NCBI RefSeq assembly: GCF_000800255.1
Contig: NZ_CP009747.1
Coordinates: 3,596,001-3,660,000, forward strand
Length of the DNA stretch: 64,000 bases
Reading direction: 5' to 3'
DNA from: Pseudomonas parafulva
GTDB lineage: Bacteria; Pseudomonadota; Gammaproteobacteria; Pseudomonadales; Pseudomonadaceae
The notes under the pieces were generated by a model. The model had not been told where the DNA came from, searched no databases, and saw only the letters and a list, made by a program, of their open reading frames with translations. This document shows positions 1 through 9,507 of this stretch, piece after piece. Position numbers and translations under genes: made by a program. How positions within the stretch are numbered: the first letter of the stretch is position 1; each line of letters begins with the position of its first letter.

Positions 1-947
1 CCCTTGGGCATGGTCATGGTCAGGTCGTTGGCCAGACCCGCCTTGACCTGGCCGGTAGCGCCTTTCCAGACCGGGGCCTGGCTCAGCTCGACACCCTTTT
101 GGTAGAAGGTCTGGGTTTCGAAGAAGCGGAAGCCGTAGGTCAGCAGCTTCTGGGTTTCGGCAGCGCGGGACTGCTCGCTGTTGGTGCCGAACACCACGGC
201 GATCAGGCGCTGACCATCACGTACGGCCGACGCCACCATGCAGTAACCGGCCTCCTCGGTGTGGCCGGTCTTCAGACCGTCGACGGTCTTGTCACGCCAC
301 AGCAGCAGGTTGCGGTTGGGCTGCTTGATGTTGTTCCAGAAGAACTCTTTCTGCGAGTAGATGGCGTAGTGGGCCGGATCTTCGTTGATGATCGCGCGCG
401 CCAGCAGGGCCATGTCGTGCGCCGACGAATAGTGCTCCGGGTTCGGCAGGCCGGTGGGGTTCATGAAGTGCGAATTGGACATGCCCAGGTCGGCAGCGGT
501 CTTGTTCATCATGTCGGCGAACGCGTCTTCGCTGCCGGCGATGTGCTCGGACAGGGCGACCGAGGCGTCGTTGCCGGACTGGATGATGATGCCGTGCAGC
601 AGGTCGCTGACGGTCACCTGGCTACCGACCTTGATGAACATGCGCGAACCACCGGTGCGCCAGGCGTTCTCGCTGACGGTCACCGGGTCGTTCTCGCCGA
701 TCTGCCCGCGACGAATGTCGAGGGTGGCGATGTAGGCGGTCATCAGTTTGGTCAGGCTGGCCGGCGGCAGGCGCTCGTCGCCGTTGTTCTCGACCAGCAC
801 GTTGCCGCTGGACGCGTCCATCAGTACGTAGGACTTGGCTGCCAGTTGCGGAGGTGCCGGCATCATCTGCTCGGCTGCGAAAGCAGCGGGCATGATCATC
901 AGCAGTACGGGCAGGCAAAGGCGTTTGGCAAGGTTGGTGATGTTCAT
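1..947 (-). CDS. dacA: D-alanyl-D-alanine carboxypeptidase (PBP5/6 type), 3' end cut by window edge
   Basis: A periplasmic, membrane-tethered penicillin-binding protein that removes the terminal D-Ala from peptidoglycan pentapeptides. The frame opens at ATG 947 and stays open to base 1, giving 315 codons. It begins with a Sec signal (MNITNLAKRLCLPVLL, ending near AFAA). The serine-peptidase S11 motifs are in order: SLTK (SxxK nucleophile), SGND (SxN) and KTGHTEEAGYC (KTG). The C-terminal domain and the amphipathic membrane anchor lie outside the window. It is the last gene of the leftward mrdA-rodA-mltB-rlpA-dacA wall cluster, separated from rlpA by 274 bases that hold an inverted repeat. It could have its own promoter there. 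Paralogues dacA and dacC cannot be told apart from this fragment, so the symbol is by context. Confidence 0.93.
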   Translation of the reverse strand, partial: MNITNLAKRLCLPVLLMIMPAAFAAEQMMPAPPQLAAKSYVLMDASSGNVLVENNGDERLPPASLTKLMTAYIATLDIRRGQIGENDPVTVSENAWRTGGSRMFIKVGSQVTVSDLLHGIIIQSGNDASVALSEHIAGSEDAFADMMNKTAADLGMSNSHFMNPTGLPNPEHYSSAHDMALLARAIINEDPAHYAIYSQKEFFWNNIKQPNRNLLLWRDKTVDGLKTGHTEEAGYCMVASAVRDGQRLIAVVFGTNSEQSRAAETQKLLTYGFRFFETQTFYQKGVELSQAPVWKGATGQVKAGLANDLTMTMPK

Positions 948-1108
948 CCGTCTCTCGTAGATCGCTAATGGTCTGATGTTCCGCAGGACAACCGCGGCGT
1001 TTCAGTGTATTTCCAGGCTGACATGCAGCCCTGCCCCAAAGGGGCAAAAACCGCCATTGTACATGGCATGCCTCGGCAATTCATGAACAAGCTCGAAGCG
1101 GTGAGTTA

Positions 1109-1190
1109 CAAGCTGCAAGCTTCAAGCTGCAAGCTGCAAGAACAAGCGGTACGCATGGACAGCTCCTCTTGCAGCTTGCAGCTTTCAACT
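1109..1190. repeat. Inverted repeat with AAGCTGCAAG units between dacA and rlpA
   Basis: The 274-base gap between rlpA and dacA holds an imperfect long palindrome. The left arm (about 1118-1141) is built of tandem AAGCTGCAAG units. The right arm (about 1167-1190) is its complement, with an 18-base perfect core. It can fold into a large hairpin and probably acts as a terminator or mRNA-stabilising element between the two genes. A related palindrome lies at 22.8 kb. The rest of the gap shows nothing I recognise. Confidence 0.6.
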
Positions 1191-1221
1191 CGTCGCTGGC
1201 CACGCGCCGCAGGCGCGTGGC

Positions 1222-2223
1222 TCAGTCCGTGACGACCTTGGCCTGGCCCAGGTTCGCCAGGCGAATGCTGTCCTGGGCCTGCTGGATTTCACCCTGGCTG
1301 CTGATCGGACCCAAGCGTACGCGGTGCAGGGTCTGCTGGTTGCGCACGATGGAACTGATGAAGACCGGGGCGCTGACCATGGTGCTCAGTTTCGAACGCA
1401 GCAATTCGGCGGCATCCGGGTTGGCGAAGGCGCCGACCTGCAGGAAGCTGCCGCCGCGATTGCCGGGCACGCTGTTGCCGCCCACCTGAACCGGGACCAC
1501 GGGCGCGGCGTGCTGCTGCGGCGGAGGCGTCCACTGCTCGACGCGGCCGGTGCTGGCCGGGACCGGCTGGGCCTGGGCGACCTGCGGTTCCTTGAGCATC
1601 AGCGGTGGACGCTGGCCCTTCTGCGCCCACCACTGCTGCGGGTCGATACCCTCCACGCGCACGTGGGCGGTGCCGGTTTCGGCGTAGCCGAGCTTTTTCG
1701 CTGCGGCATAGGACAGGTCGATAATGCGGTCGGAATAGAACGGGCCGCGGTCGTTGACCCGCAGGATCACGCTGCGACCGTTGGCCAGGTTGGTGACGCG
1801 CACGTAGGCCGGCAGCGGCAGGGTCTTGTGCGCCGCGCTCATGCCATATAGGTCGTACAGCTCGCCGTTGGCGGTATTCTGGCCATGGAACTTGGTGCCG
1901 TACCAGGACGCCGTACCCTCGGCGCGATAGCTGCGCGCGTCCTGCATCGGGTAGTAGGTCTTGCCCAGCACGGTGTAGGGGTTGGCCTTGTAGGCGCCCG
2001 TGTGAACGGTCGGCGTGGCGTCCGGAATCTTGTTGACGTCCACGTCCCACCACGGCGCGCCGTCCTTGTGCGCCCGGTTGATGTCCAGGCCCGGCTGCGA
2101 GCGCACGGCCGTGCCGCTCGACTTGGTGGGCGTTGGACGACTGGACGAACAGCTGACCAGCAGCACGCCGATGGCGGCGCAGCTCAGCAGCTTGAGGGTG
2201 TTGGCTTTGAACAGTTCGCGCAT
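1222..2223 (-). CDS. rlpA: Septal ring lytic transglycosylase RlpA, lipoprotein with SPOR domain
   Basis: RlpA is an outer-membrane lipoprotein that, in Pseudomonas, cleaves denuded (peptide-free) glycan strands at the septum. The product is 333 aa. A type II signal ends in the lipobox LVSC. A double-psi beta-barrel core begins near GTASWYG and carries the conserved RVNDRGPF motif. The C-terminal SPOR domain (from about GGSFLQVGAF) binds denuded peptidoglycan. The low-complexity Pro/Gln linker between them is typical. The start ATG overlaps the TAA of mltB by one base, so the two are translationally linked in the wall operon. Confidence 0.96.
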   Translation of the reverse strand: MRELFKANTLKLLSCAAIGVLLVSCSSSRPTPTKSSGTAVRSQPGLDINRAHKDGAPWWDVDVNKIPDATPTVHTGAYKANPYTVLGKTYYPMQDARSYRAEGTASWYGTKFHGQNTANGELYDLYGMSAAHKTLPLPAYVRVTNLANGRSVILRVNDRGPFYSDRIIDLSYAAAKKLGYAETGTAHVRVEGIDPQQWWAQKGQRPPLMLKEPQVAQAQPVPASTGRVEQWTPPPQQHAAPVVPVQVGGNSVPGNRGGSFLQVGAFANPDAAELLRSKLSTMVSAPVFISSIVRNQQTLHRVRLGPISSQGEIQQAQDSIRLANLGQAKVVTD

Positions 2224-3233
2224 TACTTGACGCCCCGTGCCTGGACCAGCTGTTGCGACAGCTGATGCACCGCCATGGCATACATCACGCTGCGGTTGTA
2301 ACGCGTGATCGCGTAGAAATTCTTCAGGCCCATCCAGTATTCCGGGCCGTTGTCGCCTTCGAGTCGGAAGGCGGTGACCGGCTGATCGTCGCGCAGCGCA
2401 TCATGACTCGACCAGCCCAACGCCCGCAACTCCCCGACCGTCTTGACCGGTTCGATGCCCTGGGTCACCCCTTCGTCGACCCGTGGCCCGCTCACCTCGG
2501 CGCGGCTGACCACCGGTTCCCCGGCCACCCAGCCGTGACGCTTGAAGTAGCTGGCCACGCTGCCGATGGCATCGTCCGGGTTGGTCCAGATATTGATGTG
2601 GCCATCGTGGTCGAAGTCCACCGCGTAGTTGCGGAAACTGCTCGGCATGAACTGCGGCAAGCCCATGGCCCCGGCGTAGGAACCCTTGAGGGTGAGCGGA
2701 TCGAGCTGTTCCTCGCGGGCCAGCAGGAGGAACTCGCGCAGTTCCTTGCGGAAGAAGTCGGCGCGCGGCGGGTAGTCGAAGCCCAGCGTCGACAGCGCAT
2801 CGATCACCCGGTAATTACCGGTATTGCGGCCGAAGAACGTCTCTACACCGATGATCGACACGATGTACTGGGCCGGCACGCCGTATTCCTGCTCGGCACG
2901 CGCCAGCACCGCCTCGTGCTGGCGCCAGAAGTCCACGCCACGGGCGATGCGCGCATCGCTGATGAACATCGGCCGATAGTCTTTCCACGGCTTGACCCGC
3001 TCGGCCGGCCGCGAAATCGCATCGAGGATCGCCTGCTTGCGCTGCACCTCGTGGAACACCGCCGTCAGTTGCTCGCTGGCGAACCCGTAATCGCGGGCCA
3101 TCTCGCCGACGAACTCGGCCACCTGGGGTGAGCCGTCGTAATCGCCGGCATCGGCCTGCTGGACAGCGCCGAGCAACCCCACCGCGCCGATCCACGGCAT
3201 ACAACGGGCCGCCCAACTACGCACTGCTTGCAT
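2223..3233 (-). CDS. mltB: Membrane-bound or periplasmic lytic murein transglycosylase B
   Basis: A family 3 lytic transglycosylase that cleaves peptidoglycan to 1,6-anhydromuropeptides. The start at ATG 3233 (336 aa) is chosen because AAGGTG lies about 10 bases upstream and the reading continues into a signal peptide ending near QQADA. The catalytic Glu is in VETFFGRNTG, followed by SYAGAMGLPQFMPSSF and a FDHDGHINIW segment typical of MltB. No lipobox Cys is seen at the signal end, so it may be a soluble periplasmic form (SltB1-like) rather than a lipoprotein. It follows rodA by 17 bases. Confidence 0.93.
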   Translation of the reverse strand: MQAVRSWAARCMPWIGAVGLLGAVQQADAGDYDGSPQVAEFVGEMARDYGFASEQLTAVFHEVQRKQAILDAISRPAERVKPWKDYRPMFISDARIARGVDFWRQHEAVLARAEQEYGVPAQYIVSIIGVETFFGRNTGNYRVIDALSTLGFDYPPRADFFRKELREFLLLAREEQLDPLTLKGSYAGAMGLPQFMPSSFRNYAVDFDHDGHINIWTNPDDAIGSVASYFKRHGWVAGEPVVSRAEVSGPRVDEGVTQGIEPVKTVGELRALGWSSHDALRDDQPVTAFRLEGDNGPEYWMGLKNFYAITRYNRSVMYAMAVHQLSQQLVQARGVK

Positions 3234-3250
3234 GTGATTGTTCACCTTAT

Positions 3251-4396
3251 TCAAACCTGGGCGATCCATTTTCGGTGCGTATGGATCGACATCAGAACGC
3301 CAAACGCTGACAGCAGCGTCACCAACGAAGTTCCGCCGTAACTGATGAAGGGCAACGGCACCCCCACCACCGGCAACAGACCGCTCACCATACCGATATT
3401 GACGAAGACGTAAACGAAGAATGTCATGGTCAGGCTGCCGGCCAGCAGCTTGCCGAACAGGGTCTGCGCCTGCGCGGTGATGACCAGGCCGCGACCGATC
3501 AACAGCAGATAAATGATCAGCAGCAGGCAGATGCCCACCAGCCCGAACTCCTCGCCGAGCACGGCGATGATGAAGTCGGTGTGGCTTTCCGGCAGGAAGT
3601 CCAGGTGCGACTGAGTGCCCAGCAGCCAGCCCTTGCCGAACACGCCGCCCGAACCGATCGCCGCCTTGGACTGGATGATGTTCCAGCCGGTGCCCAGCGG
3701 GTCGCTTTCCGGGTCGAGGAAGGTCAGCACCCGTTGTTTCTGGTAGTCGTGCATGACGAAGAACCACATCGCCACGGCCACCGGCACCGCCGCCGCCACC
3801 ACGCTGACGATCCAGCGCCAGCGCAGGCCGCCCATGAACAGCACGAAAGCGCCCGAGGCGAGAATCAGCAGCGCAGTGCCAAGGTCCGGCTGGCGCACGA
3901 TGAGGATGAACGGCATGCCGATCAACACCAGGCTGATCGCCACATGCTTGAGGTGCGGCGGCAAGGTGCGCTTGGACAGGTACCAGGCGATGGTCGCCGG
4001 CATGATGATCTTCATGAATTCCGAGGGCTGGAAGCGAATCACCCCGGGGATGTTGATCCAGCGCGTGGCGCCCATGGCGTTGTGCCCCATGACGTCCACC
4101 ACCACCAGCAGCAGCACCCCGACCACATAGGCCAAGGGCACCCAGCGCGCCATGAAGCGCGGTTCGAGCTGGGCGATGACGAACATCGAGACCAGGCCGA
4201 TGCCGAACGAGGTGGCCTGCTTCATCAGCAGGTCCCAGTTCTTGCCGCTGGCCGAATACAGGACGAACAGGCTGCCGGCGGCCAGGGTCAGCAGGATGAG
4301 CAGCAGGGGGCCGTCGATATGGATGCGCTGCAGGAAGCTGGCGCGCCTGCGCATCACGTCCTCGCTGGAGAGCATGCGATCGAAATTGTTCTTCAC
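3251..4396 (-). CDS. rodA: Rod-shape SEDS peptidoglycan glycosyltransferase RodA
   Basis: An inner-membrane SEDS polymerase that works with PBP2 in the elongasome to polymerise lipid II along the cell cylinder. The product is 381 aa and has about ten hydrophobic segments. Typical SEDS signatures are visible, including the lipid-facing FQPSEFMKI, RQPDLGTAL and a C-terminal GVPLPFISYGGTS. The start overlaps the mrdA stop by four bases (ATGA type), a typical translational coupling for this polymerase-transpeptidase pair. Confidence 0.97.
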   Translation of the reverse strand: MKNNFDRMLSSEDVMRRRASFLQRIHIDGPLLLILLTLAAGSLFVLYSASGKNWDLLMKQATSFGIGLVSMFVIAQLEPRFMARWVPLAYVVGVLLLVVVDVMGHNAMGATRWINIPGVIRFQPSEFMKIIMPATIAWYLSKRTLPPHLKHVAISLVLIGMPFILIVRQPDLGTALLILASGAFVLFMGGLRWRWIVSVVAAAVPVAVAMWFFVMHDYQKQRVLTFLDPESDPLGTGWNIIQSKAAIGSGGVFGKGWLLGTQSHLDFLPESHTDFIIAVLGEEFGLVGICLLLIIYLLLIGRGLVITAQAQTLFGKLLAGSLTMTFFVYVFVNIGMVSGLLPVVGVPLPFISYGGTSLVTLLSAFGVLMSIHTHRKWIAQV

Positions 4397-6288
4397 GGGG
4401 CCGGTTCCTGGGCGACAGTGGCGGTGGCGGTGCCGAACTCAGGCTTGAGCTGGCCGTTCTCGTCGAGCAACCAGGCGTCCATGACCTGGCGCACCACGGG
4501 GGCAGCGACACCCGAGCCGGACTCGCCGTTCTCGACCATCACCGACACCACGATCTTCGGGGCCTCGGCCGGGGCGAAGGCGACGAACAGCGCGTGGTCG
4601 CGGTGACGCTCCTGGAGTTTGTTGCGGTCGTACTTCTCACCCTGCTTGATCGCCACCACCTGCGCGGTGCCGCTCTTGCCGGCGATGCGATAGGGCGAGC
4701 CGAGCGCGGCCTTGCGCGCGGTGCCGCGGGCGCCGTGCATCACCTGCTCCATGCCATGGGTGACGCGCGCCCAGTCGTTCTTGTCGCGCAGCACGATGTC
4801 GGCCATCGGGTTGTCGTCCACCGGCGGCTGACCTTCGATGGTCTTGGCCAGGTGCGGCCGGTTCCATTTGCCCTTGTTGGCGATCAGTGCGGTGGCCTGG
4901 GCCAATTGCAGCGGCGTGGCCTGCATATAGCCCTGGCCAATGCCGAGGATCAGCGTTTCACCCGGGAACCAGGCTTGGCGGCGGGTGGCGCGCTTCCATT
5001 CGCGCGACGGCATCAGCCCGGACGACTCCTCGAACATGTCCAGCGAGACTTTCTGGCCGATACCGAACTTGTTCATGTAGGCCGAAAGGCGGTCGATGCC
5101 CATCTTGTGCGCCAGATCGTAGAAATACGTGTCGTTGGAACGCATGATCGCCACGTCCAGGTCCACCCAGCCGTCACCGGTGCGGTTCCAGTTGCGGTAC
5201 TTGTGGTCGTAGTTGGGCAGTTGGTAGTAGCCGGGATCGAACACCCGGCTGCTGGCATTGACCACGCCACTGTCCAGACCCGCGATGGCCACCGCCGGCT
5301 TGATGGTCGAGCCGGGCGGGTAGAGTCCGCGCAGCACGCGGTTGAACAGCGGCCGATCGATCGAATCGCGCAGCTCGGCATAGGCCTTGAAGCTGATGCC
5401 GGTGACGAACAGGTTGGGATCGAAGCTCGGCTGGCTGACCATCGCCAGCACTTCACCCGTGCGCGGATCGAGGGCGACGATGGCGCCACGACGCCCGCCC
5501 AGGGCTTGTTCAGCCGCTTCCTGCAACTTGATGTCCAGGCTCAGGACAATGTCCTTGCCCGGAATCGGATCGGTGCGCTTGAGCACCCGCAGCACCCGGC
5601 CCCGGGCGTTGGTCTCGACTTCCTCGTACCCCACCTGACCGTGCAACTGGTCTTCGTAGAAGCGCTCGATGCCGGTCTTGCCGATGTGGTGGGTGCCGCT
5701 GTAGTTGACCGGGTCGAGCGACTTGAGCTCTTTCTCGTTGATCCGCCCCACATAGCCCACCGAGTGGGCGAAGTGCGCACCCTGCGGGTAGTGACGCACC
5801 AACTGCGCCACCACTTCCACGCCCGGCAGGCGGAACTGGTTCACCGCCACCCGGGCGATCTGGTCTTCGTTGAGCTCGAACAGGATCGGCACCGGCTCGA
5901 ACGGGCGTCGCCCCTGCTTCATGCGCTTCTCGAACAGCGCGCGGTCGTCCTCGGTCAGCTCCAGTACTTCGATGATGGTGTCGAGCACCGTCTGCCACTG
6001 CCCCGCCCGCTCGCGGGTCATGGTCAGGCTGAAGCTGGGCCGGTTGTCGGCGACGATCACCCCGTTGCGGTCGAAGATCAGCCCACGGGTCGGCGGAATC
6101 GGCTGCACGTGCACCCGGTTGTTTTCCGACAGTGTGGAGTGATAGTCGTACTGGATGATCTGCAGGTAATACAGACGCGCGATCAGCACGGCGACCAGCA
6201 GCATGATGGCCACCGCACCGACCACGACGCGGTTGCGCACCAGACGGGCGTCTTTCTCGTGGTCCTTGAGGCGGATCTGCTGCGGCAT
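4393..6288 (-). CDS. mrdA: Penicillin-binding protein 2, elongasome transpeptidase
   Basis: The class B PBP that cross-links new peptidoglycan during cell elongation together with RodA. The product is 631 aa. One N-terminal transmembrane helix (about residues 21-42) is followed by the dimerisation/pedestal domain and the transpeptidase domain. Active-site motifs are all present: STIK with Ser327, SND (SxN) and KSGT (KTG-type). Length is normal for PBP2. The C-terminal tail reaches into the first codon of rodA. The upstream neighbour rlmH ends 17 bases before its start. Confidence 0.97.
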   Translation of the reverse strand: MPQQIRLKDHEKDARLVRNRVVVGAVAIMLLVAVLIARLYYLQIIQYDYHSTLSENNRVHVQPIPPTRGLIFDRNGVIVADNRPSFSLTMTRERAGQWQTVLDTIIEVLELTEDDRALFEKRMKQGRRPFEPVPILFELNEDQIARVAVNQFRLPGVEVVAQLVRHYPQGAHFAHSVGYVGRINEKELKSLDPVNYSGTHHIGKTGIERFYEDQLHGQVGYEEVETNARGRVLRVLKRTDPIPGKDIVLSLDIKLQEAAEQALGGRRGAIVALDPRTGEVLAMVSQPSFDPNLFVTGISFKAYAELRDSIDRPLFNRVLRGLYPPGSTIKPAVAIAGLDSGVVNASSRVFDPGYYQLPNYDHKYRNWNRTGDGWVDLDVAIMRSNDTYFYDLAHKMGIDRLSAYMNKFGIGQKVSLDMFEESSGLMPSREWKRATRRQAWFPGETLILGIGQGYMQATPLQLAQATALIANKGKWNRPHLAKTIEGQPPVDDNPMADIVLRDKNDWARVTHGMEQVMHGARGTARKAALGSPYRIAGKSGTAQVVAIKQGEKYDRNKLQERHRDHALFVAFAPAEAPKIVVSVMVENGESGSGVAAPVVRQVMDAWLLDENGQLKPEFGTATATVAQEPAP

Positions 6289-6305
6289 CGGACAGGCTTA
6301 CGCGA

Positions 6306-6773
6306 TCATTTGTGGTAAGGGTGCCCGGACAACACCGTCCAGGCGCGATAGATCTGTTCGCCGATGAGTATCCGCACCAGCGGGTGCGGCAGGGTCAGGG
6401 GCGACAGCGACCAGCGCTGTTCGGCGCGGGCACAGACTTCCGGCGCCAGCCCTTCCGGACCGCCCACCATCAGGTTGACCGTGCGCGAATCCAGGCGCCA
6501 GCGGTCCAGTTCGACCGCCAGTTGCTCGGTGCTCCACGGCTTGCCGTGCACTTCGAGGGTGACGATGCGCTCGCCCGGTTGCACCTTGGCCAGCATCGCT
6601 TCGCCCTCCTGACGAATCAGGCGGGCGACATCGGCGTTCTTGCCGCGGGTGTTCAGCGCAATCTCCACCAGCTCCAGCGACAGCTCCTGGGGCAGGCGCT
6701 TGGCGTACTCGTGCCAGCCTTCCTCCACCCACTTGGGCATGCGCGAGCCCACCGCGATCAGACGCAGACGCAT
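6306..6773 (-). CDS. rlmH: 23S rRNA pseudouridine-1915 N3-methyltransferase
   Basis: A SPOUT-class methyltransferase that methylates pseudouridine 1915 in helix 69 of 23S rRNA on 70S ribosomes. The product is 155 aa, the usual length. It begins [13 protein letters not shown] and carries the SAM-binding trefoil-knot motif VGGPEG near residue 104 and the C-terminal [16 protein letters not shown]. It lies between rsfS and mrdA, the conserved gammaproteobacterial order. Confidence 0.97.
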   Translation of the reverse strand: MRLRLIAVGSRMPKWVEEGWHEYAKRLPQELSLELVEIALNTRGKNADVARLIRQEGEAMLAKVQPGERIVTLEVHGKPWSTEQLAVELDRWRLDSRTVNLMVGGPEGLAPEVCARAEQRWSLSPLTLPHPLVRILIGEQIYRAWTVLSGHPYHK

Positions 6774-6782
6774 GGCGCGGGC

Positions 6783-7202
6783 TTATTCCCGGTCCCGGAG
6801 CTTGTCGGAATACTCGTGTACGTTTTCCGGGCTGTGGTGCTTGCCGTCACCGGCGCGGCTCTGTTCGGCGCCCAGCCACAGGCGCTCCAGGTCGTAGAAC
6901 TGGCGCGCAGCGGCGGTCATCATGTGGACGATGACGTCGTTGAGGTCCAGCAGCACCCAATCGCTGTCGCCCTTGCCTTCTTCGCCCAGCGGCTGGGCGC
7001 CCTTGGCCTTGACCGCCTCGCGGACCTTTTCCAGCATCGCGTTGATCTGCCGGTTGGAGGTACCGGTGGCGATGATCATGTAGTCGGTGAGGCTATGCTT
7101 GTCGCGCACGTCGATGACCTGGATGTCCTGGGCCTTGACGTCTTCCAGCGCGGCTTTGGTCAATTCGACCAGTTCTTCGCCATTGATTTTCTGCTTGGTC
7201 AT
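6783..7202 (-). CDS. rsfS: Ribosomal silencing factor RsfS
   Basis: RsfS binds ribosomal protein uL14 and blocks subunit joining when nutrients are short. The product is 139 aa from ATG 7202. A TTG five codons further upstream (7217) is in frame, but neither start has a strong Shine-Dalgarno sequence; ATG gives the normal family N-terminus MTKQKINGEEL. Core motifs DVRDKHSLTDYMIIATG and WVLLDLNDVIVHMM are intact. A charged tail follows the conserved YDLERLW. Confidence 0.95.
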   Translation of the reverse strand: MTKQKINGEELVELTKAALEDVKAQDIQVIDVRDKHSLTDYMIIATGTSNRQINAMLEKVREAVKAKGAQPLGEEGKGDSDWVLLDLNDVIVHMMTAAARQFYDLERLWLGAEQSRAGDGKHHSPENVHEYSDKLRDRE

Positions 7203-7246
7203 ATAAAACTCGTTCAACTCGTTGAATGGGGTGCCCTGCGGCCCCC

Positions 7247-7906
7247 TCAGTGGGACGCACGGTACAGACCGTGCGCCTCGATGTAGGCCAGTACGGCGTC
7301 CGGCACCAGAAACCGAACCGACTTGCCGCTGGCCAGCAGCTGTCGGATCTGCGTGGCGGACACCGCAAGCGGCGTCTGCCAGACGAACGAAATGTTTCCC
7401 GCCGGGCCGGACATGGCGGTGGGATCGCTCTGCGAGCGCGCAGCCAGCAGGTTGCGCAGCTCGTCGGGGGGTTCGACATCGGCATCCGGGCGCTGCAGCA
7501 CCAGGATGTGACAGTGTTGCAGCAGCTCTTCCCAGCGGTGCCAGCCCGGCAGGCCGCAGAAGGCGTCCCAGCCCAGCACCAGGTACAGCTGATCGTGCGG
7601 GTTCAACTCCGCCCGGACCGACTCCAGGGTGTCGATGGTATAGGACGGCTTGTCGCGTTCGAGTTCGCGGGCATCGACGCTCAACCCCGCCACGCCCTGC
7701 ACCGCGCCGCGCACCATGGCCAGCCGATCGGTGGCGGCCACCTGCGGGGTATCACGGTGCGGCGGGCGCGCGTTGGGCAGCAAACGGAGTTCGTCCAGGG
7801 CCATGAACTCGGCCACTTCCAGCGCGCTGCGCAGGTGGCCGATGTGCACAGGGTCGAACGTGCCGCCCAGGATACCGATACGCCGCACTGCGGTGGCCTT
7901 GCTCAA
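7247..7906 (-). CDS. nadD: Nicotinate-nucleotide adenylyltransferase
   Basis: Converts nicotinate mononucleotide and ATP to deamido-NAD in NAD synthesis. The product is 219 aa with the nucleotidyltransferase motif [11 protein letters not shown] at residues 14-24 and the C-terminal VSATQIR. As drawn it starts with TTG, one base after the proA stop. An in-frame GTG at 7888 has a better ribosome-binding site (AAGG, about 8 bases away) and would still keep the whole fold, so the start is uncertain by six codons. Confidence 0.95.
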   Translation of the reverse strand: MSKATAVRRIGILGGTFDPVHIGHLRSALEVAEFMALDELRLLPNARPPHRDTPQVAATDRLAMVRGAVQGVAGLSVDARELERDKPSYTIDTLESVRAELNPHDQLYLVLGWDAFCGLPGWHRWEELLQHCHILVLQRPDADVEPPDELRNLLAARSQSDPTAMSGPAGNISFVWQTPLAVSATQIRQLLASGKSVRFLVPDAVLAYIEAHGLYRASH

Positions 7907-7907
7907 C

Positions 7908-9173
7908 TCAGCACGACCCGCGCAGTTGGCCGTCGCCGATCACCACGTACTTCTCGCAGGTCAGCCCCTCGAGACCGACCGGGCCGCGAGCGTGCAGCTT
8001 GTCGGTGGAAATGCCGATCTCCGCGCCCAGGCCGTATTCGAAGCCGTCGGCGAAGCAGGTGGGCGCGTTGAGCATGACCGAGGCCGAATCCACCTCGGCC
8101 ATGAAGCGCCGGGCATTGCCCTGATGCTCCGTGGCGATGGAATCGGTGTGGTGCGAGCCGTAGTGGTTGATGTGCTCGATGGCCGCTTCCAAGCCCTCGA
8201 CCACGCGAATGGACAAGATCGCGTCGAGGTACTCGGTGTGCCAGTCGTCTTCGTTGGCCGGCTTGGCGGTGATGATCGCGCAGGTGCGCTCGCAGCCACG
8301 CAACTCCACGCCCTTCTCTTCGAAGCGGCGCGCCATCGACGGCAGGAAAGCCTCGGCGACGCTGGCATCGACCAGCAAGGTTTCCATGGCGCCGCAGATG
8401 CCATAACGGTAGGTCTTGGCGTTGAAGGCGATGTTCGCGGCTTTCTCCAGATCGGCATGGGCATCCACGTAGACGTGGCAGATGCCGTCCAGGTGCTTGA
8501 TCACCGGCACCCGCGCGTCGCGACTGATGCGCTCGATCAGGCCACGACCGCCGCGCGGGACGATGACATCGACGAACTCGGGCATGCTGATCAGGGCACC
8601 GACTGCCTCGCGGTCGGTGGTCTCGACCACCTGCACCACGGCCGGCGGCAGGCCGGCTTCGGCCAGGCCCTGCTGGATGCAGACGGCGATGGCGCGGTTG
8701 GAATGGATGGCCTCGGAGCCGCCGCGCAGGATGGTGGCGTTACCAGACTTCAGGCACAGGCTGGCGGCATCGATGGTCACGTTCGGCCGCGACTCGTAGA
8801 TGATGCCGATGACCCCGAGCGGAACACGCATCTTGCCGACCTGAATGCCCGACGGACGGTAGCTCATGTCGCGAATCGCACCCACCGGATCGGGCAGCGC
8901 GGCCACTTGGCGCAAACCGGTGATCATGCCGTCGATGCGTGCTGGGGTGAGCGCCAGACGGTCCAGCAGCGCGGGCTCCAGGCCATTGGCGCGGCCAGCG
9001 GCCAGGTCACGCTCGTTGGCGGCCGTCAGCGCTTCACGGGATGCATCGAGGGCATCGGCAGCGGCCTGCAAGGCCCGGTTCTTCTGCGCGGTACTGGCAC
9101 GGCCGATCACCCGCGAGGCCTGGCGGGCGGCGCGACCCAGGCGGGTCATGTAGTCAAGAACGGACTCGGTCAT
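7908..9173 (-). CDS. proA: Gamma-glutamyl phosphate reductase
   Basis: The second step of proline synthesis: NADPH reduction of gamma-glutamyl phosphate to glutamate semialdehyde. The product is 421 aa, an aldehyde-dehydrogenase-fold protein. The catalytic Cys sits in [14 protein letters not shown], and the phosphate/NADP region includes [13 protein letters not shown]. It is the first gene of the leftward run and is followed directly by nadD. Confidence 0.97.
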   Translation of the reverse strand: MTESVLDYMTRLGRAARQASRVIGRASTAQKNRALQAAADALDASREALTAANERDLAAGRANGLEPALLDRLALTPARIDGMITGLRQVAALPDPVGAIRDMSYRPSGIQVGKMRVPLGVIGIIYESRPNVTIDAASLCLKSGNATILRGGSEAIHSNRAIAVCIQQGLAEAGLPPAVVQVVETTDREAVGALISMPEFVDVIVPRGGRGLIERISRDARVPVIKHLDGICHVYVDAHADLEKAANIAFNAKTYRYGICGAMETLLVDASVAEAFLPSMARRFEEKGVELRGCERTCAIITAKPANEDDWHTEYLDAILSIRVVEGLEAAIEHINHYGSHHTDSIATEHQGNARRFMAEVDSASVMLNAPTCFADGFEYGLGAEIGISTDKLHARGPVGLEGLTCEKYVVIGDGQLRGSC

Positions 9174-9207
9174 GGGCTCGGTGTCTTGGCAAAGGGGAAA
9201 TCGGCTG

Positions 9208-9213
9208 ATTATA
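9208..9213 (-). promoter_or_regulatory. Candidate -10 box of the proA promoter
   Basis: On the minus strand a perfect TATAAT lies 35 bases upstream of the proA ATG, which suits a sigma70 start near 9201. No convincing -35 hexamer is seen at 16-18 bases. This promoter could drive the whole proA-nadD-rsfS-rlmH-mrdA run. The remainder of the gap up to 9507 holds no gene I can support. Confidence 0.45.
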
Positions 9214-9507
9214 ACTGCGCCGCTCCGGTACGCCCAGCAGCGGGTGGCGGATGGTAGAGGAAGGCAGGGGAAATATGTAGGAAAGATGTAACCGACGGTA
9301 TCGGAAGCGCCTGAGATTAGCGGTCGTTTTCAGGGAGACGGCGCGTGGGCCTGTCCGTTGGCTGGGGTGGGGTTTGACCCAAACTCAATCAAAGCGTAGA
9401 CACCTGCGAGTCGTCAGCGACAAGCGACACATGCTTACAATCCTGTTCAGCCTCGATTAAGCCTTTCGTTGCTATCATTCCGCCCTTCGCCTCCACGAAC
9501 CGCCAGC

